A stretch of DNA of 48,864 nt from the NCBI GenBank assembly GCA_035644475.1, contig DASQOL010000179.1, forward strand, positions 1-48,864, given 5' to 3'. Both the position numbers and the translations under genes were made by a program. The notes beneath the pieces were generated by a model that saw only the letters and a list, made by a program, of their open reading frames with translations, was not told the DNA's origin and made no database searches. Origin of the DNA: FEN-1219 sp035644475 (GTDB lineage Bacteria; Pseudomonadota; Gammaproteobacteria; Steroidobacterales; Rariloculaceae). The first letter of the stretch is position 1; every line of letters begins with the position of its first letter. Positions 34,315-43,050 of the stretch are shown here, in pieces.

Positions 34315-35340
34315 TTAGCGGTCCGCCCGGCCGCCCGCCCAGTCGGCCGCGAACCGGGCGCTGTGCGTCCGGATCACCGAGTCTTGGGACCGCACGGCCA
34401 GCGTCGCGGCGAGCCCTTCGCGGTCCGCGGTGCGGGCGCCCTCGTCGGGGCCGAGGCAGAGCAAAGCCGTGGCCCAGGCCGCCGCACGGGCCGGGTCTGG
34501 GCCCACGACGGTCGTTTCGACGAGATCGTGCTCGACGGGGCGGCCGGTCCGGGGGTCGAGGATATGGCCGTAGGCACGCCCATGATCCTCGAAGTAGTGG
34601 CGGTAGGTGCCGCTCGTGATGACGGCCACGGGCCGGTCGCCCGGCACGACCAGCGGCTCCGCCACGCCGCCCGCGGCCGTCGGGTTTTCGATGCCGATCC
34701 GCCAATGCTCGCCGCCGGGCTTGAGCCCGCGCGCCTGCAGCTCCCCGCCGATTTCGACGAGGTAGTTATCGATGCCGAGGCCCTCGAGCACCTTCGCGAG
34801 CCTCGCCACCGTGTAGCCCTGGCCGATGCTCGCCATGTCGACCTCGACACCGGGCAGCGTTTTGCGCACCGTCTGCGCGTCGAGGATCTCGAGCTTGTCG
34901 AGTCCCACGTCCGCGAGGGCGGCCGCGACGTCCGCGGCGTCGGGGACGCGCGGGTCCTCGCCGTCGAAGCCCCAGAGATGGACGAGCGGCCGGACGGTTG
35001 GGTCGAAGCACCGATCGCTCGCGAGGTGCACTTCCACGGCGAGCCGGAGCAGTGCGACGAGCTCCGCCGGCAACACTTGGGGCTCCACGTTGCGCGTCGC
35101 GTTGAAGCGCTCGAGCGCCGAGTCGGGACGGTAGTTCGACAGCAGCTCGTCGATCCGGTCGAGCTCCGCGGCGGCGGCGGCGGCCAACGCCTCCCTATCC
35201 ACGCGCTGCTCGCTCCACCATTGCAGCGTGTACGTCGTGCCCTGGGCGATGCCGGCGACCGACTCGATCTCGGGCGTCCGCGTGCAGCCGGCGGCGGCGA
35301 GGGCCAGGCAAGCGAGCAGGGTGCGCGGAAGAATCGTCAC
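34315..35340 (-). CDS. apbE: FAD:protein FMN transferase (ApbE), lipoprotein
   Basis: 341 residues with lipobox AAAGC (Cys about 19), so periplasmic and lipid-anchored. Landmarks of ApbE: AQGTTYTLQWW, LSNYRPDSALERFN, VDMASIGQGYTVARLAKVL (flavin-binding), GGELQARG, and GHILDPRTGRPVEHDLVETTVVG with the metal-binding residues. ApbE attaches FMN to threonines of Rnf/Nqr-type or other flavoproteins. No such target is seen in the window. It ends 5 bases from the convergent corA stop. Confidence 0.92.
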   Translation of the reverse strand: MTILPRTLLACLALAAAGCTRTPEIESVAGIAQGTTYTLQWWSEQRVDREALAAAAAAELDRIDELLSNYRPDSALERFNATRNVEPQVLPAELVALLRLAVEVHLASDRCFDPTVRPLVHLWGFDGEDPRVPDAADVAAALADVGLDKLEILDAQTVRKTLPGVEVDMASIGQGYTVARLAKVLEGLGIDNYLVEIGGELQARGLKPGGEHWRIGIENPTAAGGVAEPLVVPGDRPVAVITSGTYRHYFEDHGRAYGHILDPRTGRPVEHDLVETTVVGPDPARAAAWATALLCLGPDEGARTADREGLAATLAVRSQDSVIRTHSARFAADWAGGRADR

Positions 35341-35490
35341 GCGGGCGATGATCCGGCAAGCGCGCCCGCATACGCAAACCGGCTGGGCGCGCCGCAGTGG
35401 CGCTCCCGCGGGCAGTCGCCGCAGCCCGCGCCGTGGGCTAGGTGATCACGTACGCCGGCCGGAAAAACGTCAGGATCCGTCCGCACAAGG

Positions 35491-37215
35491 TCACGGCCGC
35501 AATTTCGATCCTGCGATTGCGGCACTCCCGCCATCCATGGCGGTCGGTCGCGAGCGCATGTGGATGAACGGCCACGGCGACGCCTCCGTGCCGGGCTCGA
35601 TCTCGACCTCGAGCAGGGCGGGGCGGCCGACAGCGAGCGCGCGGTCCAGCGCCCCGCGCAACGCGCTCGGGTCGCGGACGCGAACGGCGTCGACGCCGAA
35701 GCTCTCCGCGAGCTTCACGAAATCCGGATTGTCGAGCCGGCAGCCGATGGTCCTGCCGCCGAAGCTGAGCTCCTGGTCTCGTAGAACGTTGCCGTAGGAG
35801 CGGTTGTTGAACAGGATCGTGACCACGGCGATCCGGTATTGCGCGGCAGTGGCGAGCTCCTGGAGCCCGAACGCGAATCCCCCGTCGCCGGTGATCGACA
35901 CGACGGCCTTGTCCGGATTCGCGACCTTGACGCCGAGCGCGGTCGGAAAGCCGAAGCCGAGCGTGCCTTGATAGCCCTCCGACACGTAGGTCCGCGGCTC
36001 GAGCACCGGATAGGCGCCGGTATAGGTTGCGAAGCCGGCCTGGGACAGCTCCGGCACGAGGAATCCGTCGCGCGGCACGACGGCCCGAATCGCCTCGAGG
36101 TAGGCGGTTTGCGGTTGGAGGCGCTGCAGGAGGCCGCGGGCGACGAGCTTGGCCCGCGCCACCTCGTCGCTCCAACCTCGCGCCACGGCGCCGCCGCCGG
36201 CCAATCGATCGACGAGCAGCCGGCAGGCGGTCGCCGCGTCGGCCACCACGCCGACGTGGGGGCGAAAGCGCTCCATCTCGGCGGGGTCGACGTCGATGCG
36301 GATCAGCGTCGGTCCACCCACGGGCTCGCGCTCGTAGCGCATCGGGTCGCGCCAGCGAACGTACGGCATTTCGAGGCGGCTGCCGATCCCGAGCAGCACG
36401 TCCACTCCGTCCCAGAGCTCGCGCGCGGCCACCGCCGCCACGCCGAGCGGATGGTCCTCGGGCACGATGCCGCGGCCGCTGCGAAACGCCGTCACCGGCG
36501 CGCCGAGAAGCTCGGCGAGCTCCCGGACCTCGGCGGCGGCATGCTGCGCGCCGGCGCCGCACATGATCATCGGCCGGCGTGCGCCGCGCAGCACGGCGGC
36601 GGCCGCGTCGATCGAGTCGAGGTCGGGCGCGGGCTCGTCCTCGTCGTCATTCGTGGTGCCGTCCGCGGCGCCGATCGCGATTTCAGCCTCCGCGGCCATC
36701 ACGTCCCAGCACATCTCGACGGCGACCGGGCCCGGGCGACCGCTGCGCGCCGTGCGGAAGGCCCGCGTCACCACAGCCATCGTGTCGGTCGCGTCGTCGA
36801 CGCGAACGGCGTCCTTGATCAGCGTTCGGAGAGTGGCGCGCTGGTCGGCGAGCTCGTGCAGGTGGCCGCGGCCTTTGCCGAGGAATTGCGACGGGACCTG
36901 ACCCGTGAGGCACACCAGCGGCGCGCAGTTGCCCATCGCCGTGCAGAGCGCCGCGGCCGTGTTCAGGACGCCGGGGCCGGGGACGACCGCGAACACGCCG
37001 GTACGTCCGGTCGACTTCGCGTAGCCCATCGCCATGTAGGCCGCCGCTTGCTCGTGACGCGGCACGATGAGCTGCGTGCCGGTGGCGTGCAGCGCGTCGA
37101 ACAGCGGGTAGATCTGAGCGCCCGGGAGCGCGAACACCGTACGTGCTCCGTTGGCGCGCGCCGCTTCGACGAGCGCGCGACCACCGGTGATTTTCGGCGC
37201 TCTAATCGACATCAT
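35491..37215 (-). CDS. Thiamine-diphosphate-dependent enzyme (acetolactate synthase-like)
   Basis: 574 residues. N-terminal PYR domain with catalytic Glu55 in VPRHEQAAAYMAMGYA, central domain, and C-terminal PP domain with the ThDP/Mg motif GDGGFAFGLQELATAAQY...NNRSYGN. The family decarboxylates 2-keto acids or makes acetohydroxy acids; without a regulatory subunit gene nearby, ilvB is unlikely and the substrate is open. The final 18 or so residues (starting near PTAMDGG) are encoded by a family-2 repeat and are unlike other family members, so the natural C terminus was probably replaced. Two ATG codons stand in a row at 37215 and 37212 with no ribosome site; a TATATA-like box 6-13 bases upstream would suit a leaderless mRNA. 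An 18-base palindrome at 37231 may be an operator. Confidence 0.88.
   Translation of the reverse strand: MMSIRAPKITGGRALVEAARANGARTVFALPGAQIYPLFDALHATGTQLIVPRHEQAAAYMAMGYAKSTGRTGVFAVVPGPGVLNTAAALCTAMGNCAPLVCLTGQVPSQFLGKGRGHLHELADQRATLRTLIKDAVRVDDATDTMAVVTRAFRTARSGRPGPVAVEMCWDVMAAEAEIAIGAADGTTNDDEDEPAPDLDSIDAAAAVLRGARRPMIMCGAGAQHAAAEVRELAELLGAPVTAFRSGRGIVPEDHPLGVAAVAARELWDGVDVLLGIGSRLEMPYVRWRDPMRYEREPVGGPTLIRIDVDPAEMERFRPHVGVVADAATACRLLVDRLAGGGAVARGWSDEVARAKLVARGLLQRLQPQTAYLEAIRAVVPRDGFLVPELSQAGFATYTGAYPVLEPRTYVSEGYQGTLGFGFPTALGVKVANPDKAVVSITGDGGFAFGLQELATAAQYRIAVVTILFNNRSYGNVLRDQELSFGGRTIGCRLDNPDFVKLAESFGVDAVRVRDPSALRGALDRALAVGRPALLEVEIEPGTEASPWPFIHMRSRPTAMDGGSAAIAGSKLRP
35495..35551. repeat. 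Family-2 REP-like element, copy B
   Basis: Reverse-oriented relative of copy A at 23073. It has the same two hairpins, a GCCGCAAT/ATTGCGGC stem and a CCGCCA/TGGCGG stem, separated by GCACTCC. It overlaps the 3' end of the ThDP-enzyme gene and the stop codon (35491-35493) lies just past it. Confidence 0.8.
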
Positions 37216-37230
37216 ATGTGTTATATAAGC

Positions 37231-37248
37231 TACTGATAGTTATCGGTA
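37231..37248. promoter_or_regulatory. Operator-like palindrome
   Basis: TACTGATA-GT-TATCGGTA: an 18-base inverted repeat with a single mismatch, 16 bases upstream of the ThDP-enzyme start and overlapping where its promoter must be (AT-rich patch 37211-37260). A second, perfect 14-base palindrome CGATGCTAGCATCG is at 37306-37319 nearer the divergent HupE-like gene. Both could bind dimeric regulators. Confidence 0.55.
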
Positions 37249-37423
37249 TGTAATGACGAAATTCGCAGCCTCGTCCGACCGCGCGCCATGACATGTGTCG
37301 AGGGCCGATGCTAGCATCGACTCGCTTCGGGCCGCGTCGCCCGAGTTTCCAAGTGCTTCGGGGGCATCGTCATGGGTATCTCGGCCGATCCATTTCTCGC
37401 GCTGCGCCGACTCGTGTAGCGTG

Positions 37424-38131
37424 ATGAGTATGATCGACTCGTCGGTTGCTCGCCGCTGGTTGGTTGCGCTCCTGGCAGTCGCGGCCGGCGCGCTCGCCTG
37501 GAGCGTCGCGTGGGCGCACGGAATCTCGGGCGACGACGAAGCGTTTCTGCTGCGCAGCAGCGGACCGCTGGTCGGTCCGTATGTCTACCTCGGGGCGAAG
37601 CACATGGTCACGGGTTACGACCATCTGCTGTTCCTTGCCGGGGTGATCTTTTTTCTTTACCGGCTGAAGGACGTCGCGATCTACGTGACGTTGTTCGCGC
37701 TCGGCCACAGCACGACGCTGCTGCTCGGCGTGCTCGCGGGCTGGCACGTCGACTCCTACCTCGTCGACGCCGTGATCGGCCTGTCGGTCGTTTACAAGGC
37801 GTTCGAGAACCTCGGAGGGTTCCGCGCGCTCGGTTTCCAGCCCAACATGAAAGCGGCCGTCTTGTTCTTCGGGTTCTTCCACGGCCTCGGGCTCGCCACG
37901 AAGCTGCAAAACTTGGCGATTTCCAAGGACGGGCTCGTCACGAACATGGTCTCGTTCAACGTCGGCGTAGAGCTCGGTCAGTTGCTCGCGTTGAGCCTGA
38001 TCCTGCTGGCGTTCAACGCGTGGCGGACCACCGGCGGTTTCTTTCGCCACGCCTACGCCAGCAACGTCGCGTTGATGACCGCGGGCTTCGTGCTCATCGG
38101 CTACCAGCTCACCGGCTACTTCGTCGCCTAG
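37424..38131 (+). CDS. HupE/UreJ-like membrane protein
   Basis: 235 residues: an N-terminal signal or first helix (about 10-30) then a HupE/UreJ_2 domain of about six helices. The conserved histidines in GYDHLLFLAGVIFFL, LGHSTTLLLGVL and FFHGLGLATKL are those expected to handle metal in the HupE family, whose members transport nickel or cobalt. No hydrogenase or urease gene is nearby, so the substrate is unproven. ATG 37424 (or 37430) is preferred; GTG 37421 is also in frame. Divergent from the ThDP enzyme, with two palindromes in the gap. Confidence 0.82.
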   Translation: MSMIDSSVARRWLVALLAVAAGALAWSVAWAHGISGDDEAFLLRSSGPLVGPYVYLGAKHMVTGYDHLLFLAGVIFFLYRLKDVAIYVTLFALGHSTTLLLGVLAGWHVDSYLVDAVIGLSVVYKAFENLGGFRALGFQPNMKAAVLFFGFFHGLGLATKLQNLAISKDGLVTNMVSFNVGVELGQLLALSLILLAFNAWRTTGGFFRHAYASNVALMTAGFVLIGYQLTGYFVA

Positions 38132-38314
38132 CGTCGCCGCCAGCGCGCCGTTGTCTGTGAAACGCGACGATTAGGGGCGCGTGGTCGCCCGCGATATCGT
38201 TGCTGCGGTGCTCGGCATCCCCGCCCAACTGACCAACCTCGCGAACGGCCTAGCCTGGGTGGAGATGTTCGAGCACCATGGGTGCGTCAATCTCATTGAA
38301 CGGAGTGAAGCTCG

Positions 38315-38866
38315 ATGACCATGCAACGTTCGTTCGTGCTCGCGGCGGCGCTCACGTTGAGTCTTGCGACCGCGGCGCACGCTCAGCACAGCGCCGATCA
38401 GCGGCGCTCCGACATCGACGCCAACGCCAAGGCGAAGTTGGAGCAGTTGTTCAAGGCCCAGCCGGACACGAAGGAGCTTTACGACAAGGCGGCCGGGTAC
38501 GCGGTGTTCGTCGCGACCAAGGCGGGATTCCTCGTCTCGGGCGGCAGCGGCACGGGTGTCGCCGTGAACAAGTCGACGAGCCAGCGAACCTACATGCGGA
38601 TGGGCATGGGCGGCATCGGCCTCGGGATCGGCGCGCAACGCTACGACGTGATCGCGTTGTTCGAGAACGAGGCGCACCTGAACAAGTTCGTCACCGGCGG
38701 CTGGGACTCGAGCGCGACGGCGGAAGCCGCGGCAGGCAAGGAGGGCGCAGCGGTGCGGTCGAGCTTCATCGACGGCGTCGCGTTCTTCCAAATGACGGAG
38801 AAGGGCTTGATGGCCCACGCCGACGTCACCGGCACGCGCTTCTGGGTGATCGACGACCTCAAGTAG
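38315..38866 (+). CDS. SYLF (YSC84-like) domain exported protein
   Basis: 183 residues. A signal peptide (about 1-24, ATAAHAQHS) precedes a SYLF domain: LYDKAAGYAVFVATKAGFLVS, GGSGTGVAVNKSTSQRTYMR, MGMGGIGLGIGAQRYDVIALF and ADVTGTRFWV. In eukaryotes the domain binds phosphoinositides; bacterial exported SYLF proteins are of unknown role, probably lipid-binding in the envelope. It ends before a good terminator at 38892 and is likely a single-gene unit. Confidence 0.9.
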   Translation: MTMQRSFVLAAALTLSLATAAHAQHSADQRRSDIDANAKAKLEQLFKAQPDTKELYDKAAGYAVFVATKAGFLVSGGSGTGVAVNKSTSQRTYMRMGMGGIGLGIGAQRYDVIALFENEAHLNKFVTGGWDSSATAEAAAGKEGAAVRSSFIDGVAFFQMTEKGLMAHADVTGTRFWVIDDLK

Positions 38867-38891
38867 CGTCCGTCCGCCATTCTGCTATCGT

Positions 38892-38920
38892 TCGGGCGGC
38901 CCGGTGCCGCCCGATTTCTT
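38892..38920 (+). terminator. Terminator ending at the gcdH start codon
   Basis: TCGGGCGGC (38892-38900) pairs exactly with GCCGCCCGA (38906-38914) around CCGGT, followed by TTTCTT (38915-38920). The next base is the A of the glutaryl-CoA dehydrogenase ATG, so the hairpin also occupies the place of a ribosome site. Confidence 0.8.
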
Positions 38921-40084
38921 ATGAGCCGCTTGGATCCGCTCGATCTCTACGACGTCCGCTCGCTGCTCGACGACGACGAGCGGCTCGTGAAGGACAACGT
39001 TGCGCGGTTCGTCGACCGCGAAGTGCTCCCCATCATCGACGACTGCTTCGCGGCCGAGCGTTTTCCGATCGAGCTCGTCCCGCGCCTCGCGGAGCTCGGC
39101 GTGTTCGGCGCGACGCTCGCGGGACACGGCTGCGCGGCGTTAAGCTATACGAGCTACGGACTGATCTGCGAAGAGCTCGAGCGCGGCGACAGCAGCCTGC
39201 GCAGCTGTGTGTCGGTGCAGAGCAGCCTCGTCATGGGCTGCATCGATGCGTTCGGCTCCGACGAGCAGAAGGCGAGGTGGCTGCCGCCGCTCGCGCGCGG
39301 CACGGCGCTCGGCTGCTTCGCGTTGACCGAGGCGCATGGCGGGTCGGATCCCGGGCGTATGCGAACGCAGGCGCACCGTCGCGACGGCGACTGGGTGTTG
39401 AACGGCGGCAAGCTCTGGATCACGAACGGCGCGCTCGCGGACGTGGCGGTGGTTTGGGCCGTCGCCGACGAGCGTATCGCGGCGTTTCTCGTCGAGCGCG
39501 GGATGCCCGGATTCGAAGCGCGCGCAATTCGCGACAAGTTCTCGCTGCGGGCGTCGAGCACGGCCGAGCTCTCGCTCTCGGACGTGCGCGTGCCCGAGTC
39601 GAGTCGGCTTCCCGGCGTCGAAGGATTGAAGTCGGCCCTGACCTGTCTCGATCATGCGCGGTTCGGGATCGCGTGGGGCGCGATCGGCGCGGCGAGGGCG
39701 TGTCTCGCCGCCGTTCTCGCGCACACTGCCGAGCGCGAGGTCTTCGGCCGCACGCTCGCGCGCACTCAGCTGATCCAAAGCCGGCTTGCCGACGCGGCGC
39801 GAAGAATCACGGCCGCGCAGCTGCTCGCCTGGCGCCTCGCTCGGCTCAAGGACGCGGGCGGCGTCGCGGGCGCCCAGGTGTCGCTCGCGAAGTGGAACAA
39901 CGTGCGCATGGCGCTCGACGTGGCGCGCGACTGCCGCGACATGCTCGGCGCCGCCGGCATCACGCTCGCGCACAGCCCGATCCGGCACATGCTGAATCTC
40001 GAGAGCGTGATCACGTACGAGGGCACCGAGACGATCCACCGGCTCGTCGTGGGCCGCGAGCTCACGGGGGAAAGCGCGTTCTGA
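38921..40084 (+). CDS. gcdH: Glutaryl-CoA dehydrogenase
   Basis: 387 residues, standard acyl-CoA dehydrogenase length. The GCDH-specific pieces are SVQSSLVMGCIDAFGSDEQK, FALTEAHGGSDPGRM (FAD contact), RDKFSLRASSTAEL and the catalytic base Glu367 in ITYEGTETIHRL. The enzyme oxidises and decarboxylates glutaryl-CoA to crotonyl-CoA in lysine/tryptophan breakdown. Its ATG directly follows a terminator hairpin, so either the start is further downstream (a GTG or ATG later in the N-terminal region is not family-like), or translation is poor or from a leaderless RNA; this is odd. The tRNA-Cys gene follows 56 bases on. Confidence 0.9.
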   Translation: MSRLDPLDLYDVRSLLDDDERLVKDNVARFVDREVLPIIDDCFAAERFPIELVPRLAELGVFGATLAGHGCAALSYTSYGLICEELERGDSSLRSCVSVQSSLVMGCIDAFGSDEQKARWLPPLARGTALGCFALTEAHGGSDPGRMRTQAHRRDGDWVLNGGKLWITNGALADVAVVWAVADERIAAFLVERGMPGFEARAIRDKFSLRASSTAELSLSDVRVPESSRLPGVEGLKSALTCLDHARFGIAWGAIGAARACLAAVLAHTAEREVFGRTLARTQLIQSRLADAARRITAAQLLAWRLARLKDAGGVAGAQVSLAKWNNVRMALDVARDCRDMLGAAGITLAHSPIRHMLNLESVITYEGTETIHRLVVGRELTGESAF

Positions 40085-40140
40085 CGGCCGGAGCGCCGGG
40101 CCGTGTTGAGCCGGACTGTGCTAAATTGCACCCGTTTTCC

Positions 40141-40214
40141 GGCTAGGTGGCAGAGTGGTGATGCAGCGGCCTGCAAAGCCGTGTACAGCGGTTCGATTCC
40201 GCTCCTAGCCTCCA
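40141..40214 (+). tRNA. tRNA-Cys (GCA)
   Basis: 74 bases including encoded CCA. Acceptor GGCTAGG pairs with CCTAGCC; anticodon stem GCGGC/GCCGT with loop CTGCAAA, anticodon GCA; T loop GTTCGATTC. Sequence character changes directly after it, making it the likely target of an integrated element. Confidence 0.97.
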
Positions 40215-40536
40215 GTAACCACTCCGACCGATCCCGATATACGCCTCCCTAGACTCTCCCGCGTCCAGCGCAGAGCGCGGGTCGCTGTCTAGTGGTGGGT
40301 GTTCTTACCCGTCTCGTTACCCTACTTTGCGACGTTATACAGAGAACCATAGCGCGATCGGTTAGGCGTCCCTTGGGCGGTGCAAATCCCTGGGGCGATT
40401 TGCTCTGTACCTACACTTCCGCAGCGCGTGCGCCTCAAGTAGGGCGCGGCGTCGCTGCACGACGTAGCGTCGTGCAGCGCGCCTGGGACGATATCGATCC
40501 GACGTTATAGCCGCTGCTTGTAAGCCGGTAGGGCGG
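40215..40536. other. Gene-free stretch after tRNA-Cys with a strong hairpin
   Basis: No convincing gene. It holds a perfect 11-bp inverted repeat (40453-40463 with 40469-40479, loop GTAGC) of sequence CGCTGCACGAC. No second copy of the tRNA 3' end was seen within the window. Confidence 0.6.
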
Positions 40537-41028
40537 TCACCACGGGCGGCGCGGCCCAGACGGCCCCAGCTCGAATAGCTTGATGAGCCAATTCAACTGG
40601 TCATGCGCTGGAGGGAACGTCCGAAGGGTTTCTTCGCTACCCATCATCTGAAGGGTCTTGAGTCCGCCTGTGCGTATGATCTCTTCGTAGAGGGTCATCC
40701 CTTCAACAGGCCACGAGTCCTGGATGGCCGGACCCTCCGATGCGGCCGCCCACGCGCCCTGGTCGGCAACGCTGAAGGTCGCTGCCCAAATACTCAGGCT
40801 GCCTTTTCGCTCGCCAGTTGCGTAAAGGTTCCACAGGGCTTGTGGGCGTCGGAAGTAAACATCCAGGACCGCGGCGAGGATGCGCTCGTCGTTGTCCTCG
40901 TCCCATAGGATGGCGAACCGCCGTTCGTGCACCGCGGGGGCTGAAACGTGTTCGATTGAGATTGGCAGAGAGCAGATGGTCCACGGCAACGCAGGCCGCA
41001 GGTCGTGAACAACACGCATGGGGTACAT
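40537..41028 (-). CDS. Hypothetical protein of the island
   Basis: 163 residues, no signal peptide or membrane helix; mixed composition typical of a soluble protein (RRFAILWDEDNDERILAAVL, then YFRRPQALWNLYATGERKG and SWPVEGMTLYEEIIRTGGL). I do not recognise the family. AGGAAAT stands about 5 bases before ATG 41028; a second ATG three codons on is possible. No same-strand partner is close. The coding call rests on codon composition, the ribosome site and length. Confidence 0.6.
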   Translation of the reverse strand: MYPMRVVHDLRPALPWTICSLPISIEHVSAPAVHERRFAILWDEDNDERILAAVLDVYFRRPQALWNLYATGERKGSLSIWAATFSVADQGAWAAASEGPAIQDSWPVEGMTLYEEIIRTGGLKTLQMMGSEETLRTFPPAHDQLNWLIKLFELGPSGPRRPW

Positions 41029-41373
41029 GAGGATTTCCTCGGCCTTTTCGGGGCCAACGGTTAACCGGTTTTCGGCCGGACTGCACTAGGATCAGCTACA
41101 GCAGGGACACTTGACCACGTTGGCCGGGAAATTTCAATGCCGTTGGCGATCTTGCACAGAGACGTGCGTCCCAGGCCGTCGCGCGGGCACGATTCCGCGG
41201 CGAGCAAGGCGTGTGTTCGCGGGATTCAAGGATGGCGCGATATATGAGACGCGCTCCGGTGTGGACTTCGATCGCGACGCTCAGCCCTCTGATCGCTTCG
41301 ACGTGCTTCTGCATCGCACCACCCTGATTGTTGCAGTCCACCTAGACAGGTTGCCGCCGACTCGACCCCAGAA
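41029..41373. other. Gap without a supported gene
   Basis: 345 bases. Open frames on both strands (about 80 codons each, 41096-41341 and 41111-41377) overlap each other and neither has a ribosome site or recognisable sequence. Near 41070 GCCGGACTGCACTAGG partly resembles the stretch just upstream of tRNA-Cys (GCCGGACTGTGCTAAA), possibly a shared promoter fragment. Confidence 0.5.
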
Positions 41374-43050
41374 ATGAAGCATCGCGTATTCCTTGTGCAT
41401 GGAACGTGGGGTAGGAGTGAAACCGCTTGGTATCACTCTAGCTCTGCGCCGACGAGCTTTCAGGCGAAGCTAAAAGCGGCCTTGGCTCGGAAGGGCATTC
41501 GTCCTGAGGACGTCGTTTTTGTTCCGTTCGAGTGGAAGGGCGAGAATACACACGCTGATAGGCTTGAAGCGGCCGCTTCGCTGGCTTCGAAACTTGTCGA
41601 GCAAAGAACTCAGGACGCGGATACCAGATTCCATTTTGTTGCGCATAGCCACGGTGGCAACGTCGTTCTCAAGGCGATTGAGATCTATCTGAACGATCTT
41701 GCATGGGTCGACGTACCCCAACTCATCGATACCCGAGACATTGTTGAGGTCTCGCTCGAGTTCTTACGGGATCATGCCGCGGGGAAGTACCGGCTTCATT
41801 CTGATAAGGAGCTGAACAGGCTCGTTGGCCGGTTAGCCGATACGCTCGAAGTAATCGATCAGAGGCGCAACAAGCGGCTAAGAATAGGCATTGCGGACGG
41901 CAGTATATGGGATCTTGAGAGGTCCGCTCTTCGGCACATCTTGGGAAGACTGTTCACTCATGTCTATTCGCTTCCCGAGCATCATCGCATCGGAACGATC
42001 GTAACCCTCGGCACACCGTTCTATGAGAAACGCTGGACGCTTGGTGCAGCGGAGCGCGGCGTCAACTGGCTATTCCATCGCATGTTCTTTCTGCCCGCAG
42101 TTGCTGGACCCACGTACTTCTGCATCATTGTCCTGGGTGCGCTGGCTGCTGCCACGCCTTGGGTATCATGGATCGGATTCAATCCGCTCAATTGGCCCTG
42201 GCTGCTCTTGGCGATCGGCGGCCTAGCTAGCTTATGGTTCGCCTACAGTTTCGCGAAACTGGACACACCGGAGCTTCCGAGAGACACCAACGTCTACTTT
42301 GATGAAGCCGTAATCCCGTACTACGTGCACGTGGTGGAGCCCATCAAGTTGTGTCGCGTGCTAAATGTCCACGCGAGCTATCTAGACGAGGCGTATTGCG
42401 TATTGTCCGCATACCCTCTCTTGAGCGTAGCAATAACAAAACGCCTCGCTAACATTGTCCGCCCACGGTTCTGGGAATTTAAGAGGCCGTCGCCAGACGT
42501 CGGATTTTGGCGGCTCTCTCCGCCAGCGTTGATGCGACGAAAACTTAAGGAGCTAGCGAGAATCGCAATTGCGATAACGAAGGCGATCGCATATCCCGTC
42601 AGACTTGCCGCCCACGCGGCAAGTGCACGATATCTCGCTCGCCGAATAGCGATAGACTTGCGCGTTTTCGGATACGGGCTACCGCCTGATGAGTCACATC
42701 GACGAAGCTCCGTTTCGGTCGAGAACGTATTACGCAAGCCGTACTTCGAGACCCATGTTCTTGATCTGGGTCGGGTCCTCAGTGTCCTTCCTCCGAGCGC
42801 GGTTGACCCAAGTCGGTTCGCGTTCCTTTGGAACGACGACGATTTAGTCAAGCGAGTGCAGGATTCTATTCTGGTTAGGGGCATCGACCACGCGCCTACT
42901 TCCGAAGAGTGTCGGAAACTGGTGGCTTTGGAAGAGCGCGTCAGAGAGTTTTTTGGCGTGGTCGGGCTTAGGCACTCGATGTACTACGATAACGACGTCG
43001 TTATCAATGCCGTTGCTGAATTCCTCGCGGGTGATGTTCCGACTGTGTGA
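41374..43050 (+). CDS. Membrane-anchored alpha/beta-hydrolase-like protein
   Basis: 558 residues. The N-terminal part begins RVFLVHGTWGR (oxyanion region of alpha/beta hydrolases) and has FHFVAHSHGGNVVLKAI with the nucleophile elbow A-H-S-H-G at about 90-94; another family-like strand is IGTIVTLGTPF. Two membrane helices lie in the middle (AGPTYFCIIVLGALAAATPW and a second at about 268-290). The C-terminal 250 residues have a distinct region ending in VVINAVAEFLAG. It looks like a lipase- or esterase-type enzyme interrupted by membrane segments. Codon use is less GC-rich than in the core genome. Substrate unknown; it could be a phospholipase of a defence or competition system, which is speculation. 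Confidence 0.75.
   Translation: MKHRVFLVHGTWGRSETAWYHSSSAPTSFQAKLKAALARKGIRPEDVVFVPFEWKGENTHADRLEAAASLASKLVEQRTQDADTRFHFVAHSHGGNVVLKAIEIYLNDLAWVDVPQLIDTRDIVEVSLEFLRDHAAGKYRLHSDKELNRLVGRLADTLEVIDQRRNKRLRIGIADGSIWDLERSALRHILGRLFTHVYSLPEHHRIGTIVTLGTPFYEKRWTLGAAERGVNWLFHRMFFLPAVAGPTYFCIIVLGALAAATPWVSWIGFNPLNWPWLLLAIGGLASLWFAYSFAKLDTPELPRDTNVYFDEAVIPYYVHVVEPIKLCRVLNVHASYLDEAYCVLSAYPLLSVAITKRLANIVRPRFWEFKRPSPDVGFWRLSPPALMRRKLKELARIAIAITKAIAYPVRLAAHAASARYLARRIAIDLRVFGYGLPPDESHRRSSVSVENVLRKPYFETHVLDLGRVLSVLPPSAVDPSRFAFLWNDDDLVKRVQDSILVRGIDHAPTSEECRKLVALEERVREFFGVVGLRHSMYYDNDVVINAVAEFLAGDVPTV

Noticed and set aside
38171..38818. 215-codon frame antisense to the SYLF gene
   Set aside because: Complement of a recognised domain; Arg/His-rich and without family.
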